40,760 bases of DNA from a virus: the IMG/VR virus record IMGVR_UViG_3300045051_001512, positions 1 to 40,760 of that record; one strand, written 5' to 3'. Each line of letters begins with the position of its first letter. Position 1 is the stretch's first letter. The position numbers and the translations under genes were made by a program. The notes under the pieces were generated by a model that did not search any database, had not been told where the DNA came from, and saw only the letters and a program-made list of their open reading frames with translations. This document shows positions 25,669 through 33,097 of the stretch, piece by piece.

Positions 25669-26541
25669 ATGATCGCAAGCGAAATGACCTTCGGAGTTGA
25701 GATCGAGTGCTACATCCCGGTCGGGCTGATCGCCGACGGGACGGTTGTTGTGGGTGGGTATCACCGGGGCGTGCAGGTTCCTGCTCTGCCGGCGGGTTGG
25801 ACGGCCCAGCATGACGGCTCGCTGTATCGCGGGCGTCGGAGTCGTCGGGGTGTGGAGTTTGTGTCGCCGGTGTTGAAGGGGGCCGAGGGGCTGGGGCAGG
25901 TGAAGGCGGTGGTGGAGCAGCTCAAGGCTTGGGGCGCGACGGTGAATGAGACCTGCGGCTTCCACGTCCACATCGGCTTTCCGGCCGACAAGGCGGACGT
26001 GCTGGGCCGGCTGGTGGCGATCGTGTCGAACCATGAGACGGCGATCTATGCCGCGACCGGGACGAAGAGCCGCGAGCGCGGGGCGTTTTGCCGAAGTGTG
26101 CGGCGGGGCTTCAATCCGGCGGAGGCTGGCCGGCCGCTGGGTGAGTGGCAGAGCAATGGCCGGCATGACCGGTACCACCTGCTGAATGTGAAGCGGCTGG
26201 CGGATGGTGGTGGCACGGTGGAGTTCCGGGCGTTCGCCGGGACGCTGAACTTCGCCAAGGTGGCGGGGTACATCCGGCTGGCTTTGGGGATGGTGGAGAA
26301 GGCGTGGGCGACGAAGCGCCAGCCGAAGTGGACGCCGAAGGCGGTGTCGCCGACTTCGCCGATCGCCCGCAAGGGTGGGGTGGGTCAGACCGAACTGACT
26401 CGCCTCTACTACGCCTTGGGCTGGACGGCCGGGCGGGTGGATCGGGTGTACGGCGAGATTGTGGGGCCGGGCCTGCCGACTACCTACGGGCTGAAAAGGC
26501 AGCTGCTGAAACTGGCGGCGAAGTATGACCAGCGGCCATAG
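25669..26541 (+). CDS. Amidoligase (Amidoligase_2-type)
   Basis: A 290-residue enzyme. The ATG at 25669 was chosen because GAGGAG stands 6 nt before it. Motifs of the glutamine-synthetase-like amidoligases are present: GVEIE (9-13), GVEFVSP (61-67), CGFHVHIG (96-103) and VEFRAFAGTLN (184-194), whose acids and His would bind Mg-ATP. The family joins amines to carboxylates using ATP; the Pfam family is recorded next to glutamine-amidotransferase-like genes, and one lies two genes downstream. The substrate may be a peptide, the cell wall or a protein tail (unknown). It has its own promoter. Confidence 0.88.
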   Translation: MIASEMTFGVEIECYIPVGLIADGTVVVGGYHRGVQVPALPAGWTAQHDGSLYRGRRSRRGVEFVSPVLKGAEGLGQVKAVVEQLKAWGATVNETCGFHVHIGFPADKADVLGRLVAIVSNHETAIYAATGTKSRERGAFCRSVRRGFNPAEAGRPLGEWQSNGRHDRYHLLNVKRLADGGGTVEFRAFAGTLNFAKVAGYIRLALGMVEKAWATKRQPKWTPKAVSPTSPIARKGGVGQTELTRLYYALGWTAGRVDRVYGEIVGPGLPTTYGLKRQLLKLAAKYDQRP

Positions 26542-26590
26542 GGCCGCTGGGGGGCGGGGGTGGCAGGGGGTTGTCAGCGGGGGCGACTTT

Positions 26591-26613
26591 TGCGGAAGGG
26601 CAAGCCCTCCGCA
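26591..26613 (+). repeat. Short palindrome with AGGGCAAGCCC core
   Basis: TGCGG-A-AGGGC, AA, GCCCT-CCGCA forms an almost perfect hairpin between the amidoligase and HEXXH genes. Related cores (GGAGGGCAAGCCC) occur at 6064 inside the terminase gene and at 15594 after the capsid gene. It may be a REP-like dispersed palindrome or an mRNA processing site. Confidence 0.5.
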
Positions 26614-26630
26614 TGGAACTGGAGGCAGCA

Positions 26631-27065
26631 ATGAGCAGGCGAGATGAGTACCCGGCGACGGCGAGTGAGGAACTGCGGGAAGGGATGAAGTATCGGGCGG
26701 GGGCATTGGCGGCGGTGAGGCGGCTGCGGCGGGCTGGAGCGTGGCGCGGGGATGATGCCGTGCGGTTTGCGCGGTATGTGCGGTGTGTGGAGGAGCTGGC
26801 GGCGGTGTATGGGATGCGGACGCCGCGGGTGATCAGGGGCGGGCGAAAAACCGGGTGCAGTGGCGACAGCTGGTATTCGCCGATGGGGCACGCGATCTGT
26901 CTGCGGGGCCGGTTGAGTGTGGTGACGATGCTGCATGAGTTTGCCCATGCCCGGGGGTATGGGGAGCGGCGGGCGGTGCGGTGGAGCGTGAATCTGTTTC
27001 GGCGGGTGTTCCCGCGATCGTTTGAGAGGTGCAGGGAAGTGGGGCATGTGCTCGTGGCGAGGTAG
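26631..27065 (+). CDS. HEXXH metallopeptidase-like protein
   Basis: A 144-residue protein. GGAGG stands 5 nt before the ATG at 26631. The key motif is LHEFAHARG with His102, Glu103 and His106, the zinc-binding HEXXH of metallopeptidases, set in a predicted helix. The third ligand cannot be named with certainty. The protein is small, basic and without signal peptide, similar in layout to SprT-like or toxin-type minimal metallopeptidases. Lying between the amidoligase and the glutamine amidotransferase, it may cut the same substrate that those enzymes modify. Confidence 0.7.
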   Translation: MSRRDEYPATASEELREGMKYRAGALAAVRRLRRAGAWRGDDAVRFARYVRCVEELAAVYGMRTPRVIRGGRKTGCSGDSWYSPMGHAICLRGRLSVVTMLHEFAHARGYGERRAVRWSVNLFRRVFPRSFERCREVGHVLVAR

Positions 27066-27100
27066 TGACTGCAGTCTTTGACCGGAAAGTGAGGCTCGAT

Positions 27101-27826
27101 ATGTGCGCGATTTTTGGATTTGTGGCGGAGCAGGGGCAGGAGATGGACGTGAAGGAGATGGTGCGGATCGCCGAGGCGAACGTACGGCGCGGGCCGCATG
27201 CCTTCGGCTTCGCGTGGGTGGATGGGCGCGGCCGGCTGCGGATGTACAAGCAGCAAGGGGCGATTACCGACCACTTGGGAGTGCTGGCGATGGCACGGGG
27301 GGCGAGGATGTTTGTGGGGCATGTGCGGTATGTGACCCACGGCAGCGCCGAGGCGAACATCAACAACCACCCGCACGCGGCGGACGGTGGGTGGCTGGTG
27401 CATAACGGGGTGGTGACGAACTATGAGCAGCTGGTGCGGGCGCAGCGGCTGTGGCCGGTGAGTGAGTGTGACAGTGAGGTGCTCGGGCTGCTGGCGGAGC
27501 GGGCGGAGGGTGGGCTGCTGGGGCGCGTGGCTGGGGCGGTGACACAGACGACGGGCAACCTATGCCTGCTGGGGCTGTGGAGCCGGCCGGCGAAGCTGGT
27601 GGCGGTGCGGAGGGGCAACCCGCTGCATTGGAGCCAGACGAGCAGGGGTGTGTATCTGGCGACGCTGGCGATGGGACTGCCGGGGAATGCGCACGCCGTG
27701 CCGGACGGGCAGGGGTATCAGCTGGCGGTGCGGGGAGGGAAGGTGGTATCGCGGGCGGTGACGGTGGGGGTGAGTGCCGGCGAGCTGTGGGAGAGCAGTG
27801 CCGGCGGGGCATACCGGGGAGGGTGA
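27101..27826 (+). CDS. Class II glutamine amidotransferase (stand-alone)
   Basis: A 241-residue protein with GAGG six nt before the ATG. After removal of Met the catalytic Cys2 becomes N-terminal (MCAIFGF), as in GlmS/PurF/AsnB-type Ntn glutaminases. Further motifs are RRGPHAFGFAW (29-39), GHVRYVTHG (73-81), NNHPH, VHNGVV (100-105) and CDSE (123-126). Nothing like a synthase domain is attached. It should release ammonia from glutamine and would supply it, or a glutamyl group, to the amidoligase. The family context (amidoligase plus this enzyme) is documented for Amidoligase_2. Confidence 0.88.
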   Translation: MCAIFGFVAEQGQEMDVKEMVRIAEANVRRGPHAFGFAWVDGRGRLRMYKQQGAITDHLGVLAMARGARMFVGHVRYVTHGSAEANINNHPHAADGGWLVHNGVVTNYEQLVRAQRLWPVSECDSEVLGLLAERAEGGLLGRVAGAVTQTTGNLCLLGLWSRPAKLVAVRRGNPLHWSQTSRGVYLATLAMGLPGNAHAVPDGQGYQLAVRGGKVVSRAVTVGVSAGELWESSAGGAYRGG

Positions 27827-27885
27827 GGCGGGGTAGAAATTTCACCAGACACCGGAGCGAGTTGACTGCCACCATTCGACGTAAT

Positions 27886-28455
27886 CTAAGGCCCAGGCTG
27901 TTTCGCCTGTGTGTTTTCAGTTTTCTTCCCCGCTGCTTCTTTGGCCACTGCTTCCTGTTCGAGAAAATCGAACCAAGACTGCAGATTTTTCTTAATCGTA
28001 AACATCACGATCAAAAGCAGTATGATCGTAAATCCTGCGAGCGTAATACAAAAGATGGCAGCAAGGCGGTATGGAACAAGTCCAATCGTAACCTGAGATA
28101 CTGCGGTTAGGAGTGATGAGAGAATCGCCCAAAAAAGGAAGGTGCTGAGGCGCTTTAGAGGACCGAAGTATGTCACATTCGATTTGCTGCCGTTTACTTT
28201 GTTGAGCTGACGCCTCGCGAGTGCTATCGATCGGTAGGAGTCGTGATCGTAGAGCTCCTTCTTCAGGTTTACAATGATGAACGTATTCACGGCAACAAGA
28301 AAACTGCCTAGTGTGAAAAAGCCAGTAAAAAAACTCACTCGTAGATTAGCGGCATAAAACGCGAAGACTTGATCCACCACTGGCGTTGCCATGTTCTGGC
28401 TGCCAATAATCGATTCCGGCAGGATCTGTGCGAGAATAGCTATTAAGTCCGTCAT
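27886..28455 (-). CDS. Three-TM membrane protein of a minus-strand pair
   Basis: A 189-residue protein with membrane segments at about 41-63, 104-126 and 131-154, a charged loop between TM1 and TM2 and a Lys/Glu-rich C-terminal tail. Its ATG overlaps the stop of the upstream gene (ATGA), so both are translated together. The pair sits in an AT-richer island facing the late genes. A membrane effector with a soluble partner is the general plan of phage exclusion systems such as RexA/RexB or Kiwa, but no similarity in sequence is claimed. It could also be a lysis or transport protein. Confidence 0.65.
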   Translation of the reverse strand: MTDLIAILAQILPESIIGSQNMATPVVDQVFAFYAANLRVSFFTGFFTLGSFLVAVNTFIIVNLKKELYDHDSYRSIALARRQLNKVNGSKSNVTYFGPLKRLSTFLFWAILSSLLTAVSQVTIGLVPYRLAAIFCITLAGFTIILLLIVMFTIKKNLQSWFDFLEQEAVAKEAAGKKTENTQAKQPGP

Positions 28456-29378
28456 GGGTTCACAGGGGACTCAAAAATGGCTTTTACTCCAGGATCACTG
28501 TTAACGACTCGGAGCATTTCCTCAAAAAAAGGCGATCTCTCAACCTCGGCAACATTCAGCGTTGTCTCGTCTGCGATGTCCTCATACTCAAACTCGGCAA
28601 ACTTGTCAGGATTTTCAATAAGACGATAGACTCGCTCTCGCTTCTCAGCATCCGTACCACCGACCCTACCCGTCGTGATTTGGCGATTCTGAATGGTTTC
28701 AATAATCGCATTGACTAGACCCACTTGCGCTGCTTTAAATCGGACTATGCGGCGGTTCTTCTTGACGAAGCGCTTCAAGGGCGTCATCCAAGGATCTGAT
28801 TCATCAATTGTTGCAATGTTGAAGTCAAAAAACTTAATCTGTTCCAGCTCTTCAAGCAGCTGTTTTAGGGACTCTTGCTTGACGATGTTCTCCCACGTCA
28901 GGGATCCCTTGTATGTTTTGTTCACACGTCTCTTGTCTCTTGGTGACGCACCGTCGCCCCCGACGTGTCCGAGATCAGCCTCAATTCGCGACTGCTTCAG
29001 CCCTTCATACTGTTGAGCACAAAAAATGCTAAATTGGTTAAAACTGCATGATTGATGGTAGTACTGGTAAAGGCCCCGGCAGGTCTTCTTGTTGATCATG
29101 AAAAAATTGAAATCACATAGATTATTGCCTTGATCTAATGACCGGACCGTGATCTTGAACTGGCCACCACTATCAGTGATCTCGGTGAAGCGGCGTTGAT
29201 CCTTTAGTTTTAGAAACAAGCCAACGTGATAGTCTTCCAATTGCCCCACATATAATAGTCGATCGTAATCTCCGAATCTTTCCCGTCGATCCTTAAGTAC
29301 AGCAAGGTGCGCAAAAAAATCATCGATTGCTATGCCCTGCCCGAGCTGCCAAATAAACCCTATAAGCTGTGCTTTCAC
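28452..29378 (-). CDS. Soluble partner protein of unknown family (candidate defence sensor)
   Basis: A 308-residue soluble protein. It starts with GTG, and AAAGGAG stands 6 nt upstream. It is rich in Phe, Asp, Lys, Arg and Gln with patches such as CDFNFFMINKKTCRGLYQYY (about 88-107) and CSFNQFSIFCAQQYE, which suggest a defined fold; a basic segment KRFVKKNRRIVRFK lies near 205. No TM or catalytic motif was recognised. It is the first gene of the minus-strand operon, driven by the promoter at 29429-29457, and its base composition differs strongly from the phage genes, which suggests acquisition. A role in defence is inference. Confidence 0.65.
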   Translation of the reverse strand: MKAQLIGFIWQLGQGIAIDDFFAHLAVLKDRRERFGDYDRLLYVGQLEDYHVGLFLKLKDQRRFTEITDSGGQFKITVRSLDQGNNLCDFNFFMINKKTCRGLYQYYHQSCSFNQFSIFCAQQYEGLKQSRIEADLGHVGGDGASPRDKRRVNKTYKGSLTWENIVKQESLKQLLEELEQIKFFDFNIATIDESDPWMTPLKRFVKKNRRIVRFKAAQVGLVNAIIETIQNRQITTGRVGGTDAEKRERVYRLIENPDKFAEFEYEDIADETTLNVAEVERSPFFEEMLRVVNSDPGVKAIFESPVNP

Positions 29379-29394
29379 CCGATTCTCCTTTCAG

Positions 29395-29447
29395 GCTGAC
29401 CCCCCGCTGTGGCCACTATTTTTTCGTGAGTTTAGCGGTGGGTCAGC
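29395..29447. repeat. 14-bp inverted repeat at the defence-type promoter
   Basis: The arm at 29395-29408 (GCTGACCCCCCGCT) and the arm at 29434-29447 (AGCGGTGGGTCAGC) are complementary at 13 of 14 positions, with 25 bp between. The right arm touches the -10 box and the left arm lies in the leader. This fits an operator bound by a dimer or a looped structure in the 5' UTR. Confidence 0.6.
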
Positions 29448-29457
29448 AATTTCTCAA
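29429..29457 (-). promoter_or_regulatory. Promoter of the minus-strand pair
   Basis: On the minus strand TTGAGA (29457-29452) and TAAACT (29434-29429) stand 17 bp apart. Transcription would start near 29422, leaving about 44 nt before the GTG at 29378, with the AAAGGAG site inside. It overlaps the inverted repeat at 29395-29447. Confidence 0.55.
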
Positions 29458-29519
29458 CGTGCGCGAACAGGCATGTTCAGTTACTGCCACGGAGTCGAAA
29501 TGAGTGACGCGAGGCAGCA

Positions 29520-29744
29520 CTAGTTCAATCTTGGGTCAATATCGGGGTCGGCCGGATCGACCAGGCGGCCGTCTGGGAGGGCGACGAAGGTGAGGGCGAC
29601 CTCGGCTTTTTCGCCGAGGAAGTCGACGGTCTTGGTGCACGTGTCGCATTGGTAGACGGGTAGCACGGCGCCTTCGATGGTGACTTCGCCGGCAGGGGGG
29701 AGGGGGGCTTTGCACTTGGGGCAGGGGTGGGAGGGGCTAGCCAT
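29520..29744 (-). CDS. Small zinc-ribbon protein
   Basis: A 74-residue protein with CPKC near the start (residues 8-11) and CDTC about 20 residues later, the spacing of a zinc ribbon. The C-terminal half is acidic (VALPDGRLVDPADPDIDP). The start is preceded not by a ribosome site but by a -10 like box 6 nt away, so the mRNA may be leaderless. It faces the Bet gene, with the promoters back to back, and could be a regulator or a recombination accessory; function unknown. Confidence 0.55.
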   Translation of the reverse strand: MASPSHPCPKCKAPLPPAGEVTIEGAVLPVYQCDTCTKTVDFLGEKAEVALTFVALPDGRLVDPADPDIDPRLN

Positions 29745-29750
29745 GGCGAC

Positions 29751-29778
29751 AGCATACCGACCAGCTGGTGGTTGCGAA
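29751..29778 (-). promoter_or_regulatory. Leaderless-type promoter for zinc-ribbon gene
   Basis: Minus-strand TTCGCA (29778-29773) and TATGCT (29756-29751) are 16 bp apart. Only 6 nt lie between the -10 box and the ATG at 29744, so transcription would start at or next to the start codon. It is the weakest of the five promoters of this type. Confidence 0.4.
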
Positions 29779-29786
29779 AAAAGGTG

Positions 29787-29816
29787 TTGACTTGGCGTTT
29801 TGGTGTTTGGTATAAG
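29787..29816 (+). promoter_or_regulatory. Leaderless-type promoter for bet-like gene
   Basis: TTGACT (29787-29792) and TATAAG (29811-29816) stand 18 bp apart. The ATG at 29824 is 7 nt downstream of the -10 box, so a leaderless transcript is predicted. There is no ribosome site before that ATG. Confidence 0.6.
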
Positions 29817-29823
29817 TTTGGGT

Positions 29824-30999
29824 ATGCAAACATCGACCAAGCAAACAGGTGGCAGCAGGCTGGAGCAGATGCTTTTTGAGGAGGTGGACGGTGTGGCAGT
29901 GGCGGTGATGCCGGCGGAAGGGGCGGGCGAAGGCGTTCGCTACATGAGGCTGGTGGAGGCGGAGAAGCGGTTTGGGGTGCCGAAGGAGGTGCTGGCGGAT
30001 CTTTGGGACTCGAACGCCAGGCGGTTCGCCGTGGACGTGGTGGACGAGTTTGATGCCGGCGAGGGTGCGACTAGGCCAGGGGCCGGGGAAGTGGCTGAGA
30101 ATGCGGCGGGCGCAGATGGACGAGATTCTGGCGGGGTGGGTGAAAGTAGTCCACGGGAACAGGCGGCGCTGCAGCAGCTGCGGTTGGCGAAGTATCCGGC
30201 CCTGACCGGTGAGCAGTGGGAGTACTTCCTCGAGGTTTGCCGGCAGCGGAAGCTGAACCCGTGGGCGCGGCAGCTGCTGGCAGCGCTGGAGCCGGCGGAG
30301 CGGAAGCGGGATGCGGATGAGAAGGGCAGTGGCTTTGAGCTGGCGCTGATCATGTCGATCGAGGGGATGCGGCTGGTGGCGCACCGGACCGGCCTGTACG
30401 CAGGGATCGATGAGATCGAGTTCGGGTGGGGAGAAGACCCGCGGTACCCGGCGAGTGCCAAGGCCACGGTGTACCGGCTGGTGGGTGCTCCAGGTGCCAG
30501 AGAGCGGGCGTCGTTTGTGGCCCGGGCCTACTGGTCGGAGTACGCCCCGGCGATCGTGGAGGGGACGCTGTGGGAGCGGATGCCGCGGGTGTGCATGGAA
30601 AGGCCGGCGGAGGCGATGGCACTGCGCAGGGCGTTTCCGGCGGAGCTGGGCGGTATCTACGTGGCGGAGGAGGGTTTGGGCAGCCGGCAGGCGGCTGACA
30701 ATGGGAGTCGGGATGGAGCGAGGCGGGTGGTGGCGGCCGGGGAGGATGACCGGATGGTGTCAGCGGCGGGCCTGTCCGAGGGCGAGATGCCGGCGGGGGA
30801 GGACGGGCCGCAGACGCGGCGGCAGTGTGAGCTGGAGCTGCTGGAGCTGGGGGTGACGCCGGCGGCTGCGAGGGAGGCGGTGATCGGGCGGTTTGCTGCG
30901 GCGTATCCTCACTTGGTGGGGACGCCGGGGCTTTATGGGCTGGTGGTGCGGGAGGTGCGGAAGCGGCCGGGTGATTATCGGGGTGGGACGGGAGGGTAG
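29824..30999 (+). CDS. bet: Phage recombination protein Bet/RecT-type ssDNA annealing protein
   Basis: A 391-residue protein. The central part carries the Bet/RecT signature: LTGEQWEYFLEVCRQRKLNP, WARQLLA, FELALIMSIEGMRLVAHRTGLYAGIDE. These proteins anneal complementary single strands during phage recombination. The N-terminal 95 residues and the C-terminal tail are extensions rich in Glu, Gly and Ala. There is no adjacent exonuclease, which usually accompanies Bet, so RdgC-like or host nucleases may serve. A promoter with the -10 box 7 nt before the ATG suggests a leaderless message. Confidence 0.82.
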   Translation: MQTSTKQTGGSRLEQMLFEEVDGVAVAVMPAEGAGEGVRYMRLVEAEKRFGVPKEVLADLWDSNARRFAVDVVDEFDAGEGATRPGAGEVAENAAGADGRDSGGVGESSPREQAALQQLRLAKYPALTGEQWEYFLEVCRQRKLNPWARQLLAALEPAERKRDADEKGSGFELALIMSIEGMRLVAHRTGLYAGIDEIEFGWGEDPRYPASAKATVYRLVGAPGARERASFVARAYWSEYAPAIVEGTLWERMPRVCMERPAEAMALRRAFPAELGGIYVAEEGLGSRQAADNGSRDGARRVVAAGEDDRMVSAAGLSEGEMPAGEDGPQTRRQCELELLELGVTPAAAREAVIGRFAAAYPHLVGTPGLYGLVVREVRKRPGDYRGGTGG

Positions 31000-31044
31000 G
31001 AGCGTTGAAGAAGGGCTTGATTCGAGGGTTGGTTATAAAAAAGA

Positions 31045-31081
31045 CAACATTGTTGACATTTCGAGATTTTGCATTTAGGAT
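31045..31081 (+). promoter_or_regulatory. Consensus promoter with CAACAT-TGTTG operator, leaderless type
   Basis: TTGACA (31053-31058) and TAGGAT (31076-31081) are exactly 17 bp apart. The ATG at 31088 follows after 6 nt, so the message is predicted to be leaderless. The -35 box overlaps the perfect dyad CAACA-T-TGTTG (31045-31055), a probable operator. Confidence 0.7.
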
Positions 31082-31087
31082 GGAAAG

Positions 31088-31801
31088 ATGAAAGAAATCA
31101 ATCCGTTTGACGGTGATTCGGTGATGTCGGAGATTGGGGAACTGGTCCCAGTCATTCTGCGCGAGGCCATGGACAGCGGGTTTGATGCATTTCGCAAAAG
31201 CCGTGAATTGGATGCGGTCGGGTTCAACGACTACCGCCAGAGCACCTTGGCGAACATGCTGGCGGATCGTATCTATCCTTTTTTGATTTCGCTTTCTGAG
31301 GCTGCTGATCCGGAGGGTCTCCACCTTCGCACTCGTCTGACACAAAACGGGCGAGCGACCGAGCTTTTGATCGGTTCAGAATTTTACACGAAGGTCAAAC
31401 GAATTAAGGATAGGATTCGGCCTTCAACGCTCGATGATGATGTTGAAGTTGATGACGTGATGGAACTTCAGATCATCGAGGAAGGCATGCCGCAAAACAT
31501 CCCCACTGGTCGCGTGATGCGTCAGCGGTCTCCCAGTGCATACACGGGCACGCAGCTCACCTTGCCTGGAGTGGCGCCGGTACAGGTTCCTGATGACGGC
31601 CGCGAGCGGCTGTGTTTGGTTGCAGGCTTTGATCTTGATTTGACAGAAGAACGGATAGAGCGACATCGAATCGGACTTTATGGTTCGACTCAAGTTTTTT
31701 GGACAAGTCGTTTGCCCGAATTGGAGTTGGATGCAATCGCGAGGATATCACCGACGTTGTACGAACGAGTGACCGTCTTACGCCAAGTACGGCAGGCGTG
31801 A
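31088..31801 (+). CDS. Unknown partner of XRE-ImmA regulator
   Basis: A 237-residue acidic protein of unknown family. The N-terminal half is helical (EIGELVPVILREAMDSGFDAF, LADRIYPFLISLSEA) and the C-terminal part beta-rich (ERLCLVAGFDLDL, GLYGSTQVFW). It is expressed from a consensus promoter and its stop TGA lies 1 bp before the ATG of the XRE-ImmA gene, so the two are certainly an operon. Such pairs can be toxin-antitoxin, repressor plus anti-repressor, or stress sensors. Codon use is less GC-extreme than in the late genes. Confidence 0.6.
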   Translation: MKEINPFDGDSVMSEIGELVPVILREAMDSGFDAFRKSRELDAVGFNDYRQSTLANMLADRIYPFLISLSEAADPEGLHLRTRLTQNGRATELLIGSEFYTKVKRIKDRIRPSTLDDDVEVDDVMELQIIEEGMPQNIPTGRVMRQRSPSAYTGTQLTLPGVAPVQVPDDGRERLCLVAGFDLDLTEERIERHRIGLYGSTQVFWTSRLPELELDAIARISPTLYERVTVLRQVRQA

Positions 31802-31802
31802 T

Positions 31803-32987
31803 ATGACCCACCAAACCGTCAACCTCAAAATGCCTCAGAATCCGGCGGCCGGCGAAATGCCATTGGGTTCGAGCGGATTGATTCGCAGTGGCGAGTTTAA
31901 TCCAAACATGCTCACTACGGCCCGCGACGCACGACGGATGACCCAAGCCGAGCTCGCCGATCAGATGGATGTCAGCCAACCTCTCATCAATCAGTGGGAG
32001 GCCGTCGCGATCCCCGGTGAGCAGGTTAAGCGTCCCGGTGTTGAACAAGTCGACAAGCTTTGCAGGCTGCTGAACTTACACCCATCGTTCTTCTACATTT
32101 CCAGACCCACGCGGTTGGCAAATCTCTCAGAATTTTATCACCGCGCATTCGCCAAAGCCAAGCGATTGGATGTCAAAGCGGCGCATGCGCGGTGTGGCAT
32201 ATATGACTTGCAGGTAGATCGTCTGCTCCAGCTCTGCCCACCACTTGAGGACCGGATACCAGACATCGACCCCGACAATCACGCCGGCAATGTCGATAAG
32301 ATAGCAGCGATGGCGCGTGCACGCATGGGTGTGCCTCCCGGGCCCGTAGAGAATCTCGTTGATCTAATCGAGTCGAGCGGTGGGATCGTGATTGACCGCG
32401 ACTTAGAGATTGAAAGTGTCGATGCACTTTGTCGTTGGGTGCCGGGGTTGCCGAAGCTGTTTTTTCTCAACGGCGATAGGCCTGGAGATCGGATGCGATT
32501 GACCCTCGCACATGAACTTGGGCACACAATCATGCACTTCAATCGAGACGCTGAGATCGATGTGGCGGAGATGCAAGCACAGCGATTTGCGGCGGCTTTC
32601 CTCCTGCCGGCCACCGAGATTCGAGCCGATTTGGGTGTGAAACTCGATCTCCCGAAGCTGATGGCGCTCAAACGCAAGTGGCGTGTTTCCATGCAGGCTA
32701 TCGCATACCGCGCTCACCAGATAGGTTGTATCGACAAGACCCGTTACACGTCGATTTTCCAACAGCTTTCACGGCAAGGCTGGCGGAAGTCGGAGCCGGT
32801 TGAAGTTCGGAGAGAGTCGCCTCGGGCGTTCAAGCGCCTTCTTCGTGCCCATCTTGATGCGGGGTACACCCATGACCAGCTTGCGGAAATACTGCTCGTC
32901 AGCCTTGAGGAATTAGGACAGATGCTTGTTGATGGGGCATCTCCTGATTGGCAGGACACGGGGGTGCGAATGCGGATTGCGCGTTGA
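31803..32987 (+). CDS. XRE-type HTH plus ImmA/IrrE metallopeptidase protein
   Basis: A 394-residue regulator. Residues 37-70 form a helix-turn-helix of the XRE type (TTARDARRMTQAELADQMDVSQPLINQWE split over two helices). The centre holds AHELGHTIMHF with His237-Glu238-x-x-His241, the zinc site of ImmA/IrrE peptidases; AAAFLLPATE follows as usual. Such proteins cleave or inactivate repressors, or act as antitoxin with the gene in front. It may autoregulate the promoter at 31045. It could thus govern the lytic switch, as no classical CI-type repressor is visible elsewhere. A terminator follows. Confidence 0.85.
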   Translation: MTHQTVNLKMPQNPAAGEMPLGSSGLIRSGEFNPNMLTTARDARRMTQAELADQMDVSQPLINQWEAVAIPGEQVKRPGVEQVDKLCRLLNLHPSFFYISRPTRLANLSEFYHRAFAKAKRLDVKAAHARCGIYDLQVDRLLQLCPPLEDRIPDIDPDNHAGNVDKIAAMARARMGVPPGPVENLVDLIESSGGIVIDRDLEIESVDALCRWVPGLPKLFFLNGDRPGDRMRLTLAHELGHTIMHFNRDAEIDVAEMQAQRFAAAFLLPATEIRADLGVKLDLPKLMALKRKWRVSMQAIAYRAHQIGCIDKTRYTSIFQQLSRQGWRKSEPVEVRRESPRAFKRLLRAHLDAGYTHDQLAEILLVSLEELGQMLVDGASPDWQDTGVRMRIAR

Positions 32988-33004
32988 GAGACTGCTTATT
33001 TAAT

Positions 33005-33018
33005 GCCACGATCGTGGC
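33005..33018. repeat. Perfect 14-bp palindrome
   Basis: GCCACGATCGTGGC reads the same on both strands and lies 18 bp after the XRE-ImmA stop. It could be an operator or part of the end signal of that operon. Confidence 0.5.
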
Positions 33019-33034
33019 TGCTTGATTTGTATTC

Positions 33035-33097
33035 AGCTCGCGGGGTACGCGGCGGAGTTCCCCCCCTCTCTGCCCCTCCCGCGGGCTGTTTTTATTT
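33035..33097 (+). terminator. Terminator after XRE-ImmA operon
   Basis: AGCTCGCGGG (33035-33044) pairs with CCCGCGGGCT (33078-33087), one mismatch, with a 33-nt loop rich in C and T; GTTTTTATTT follows. It serves the + strand and overlaps the end of the converging minus-strand gene. Confidence 0.6.

Noticed and set aside
27886-29378. Identification of the minus-strand pair as Kiwa or RexAB
   Set aside because: Only the plan (soluble plus membrane protein) is alike; gene order differs from Kiwa and no sequence motif of either system was found.
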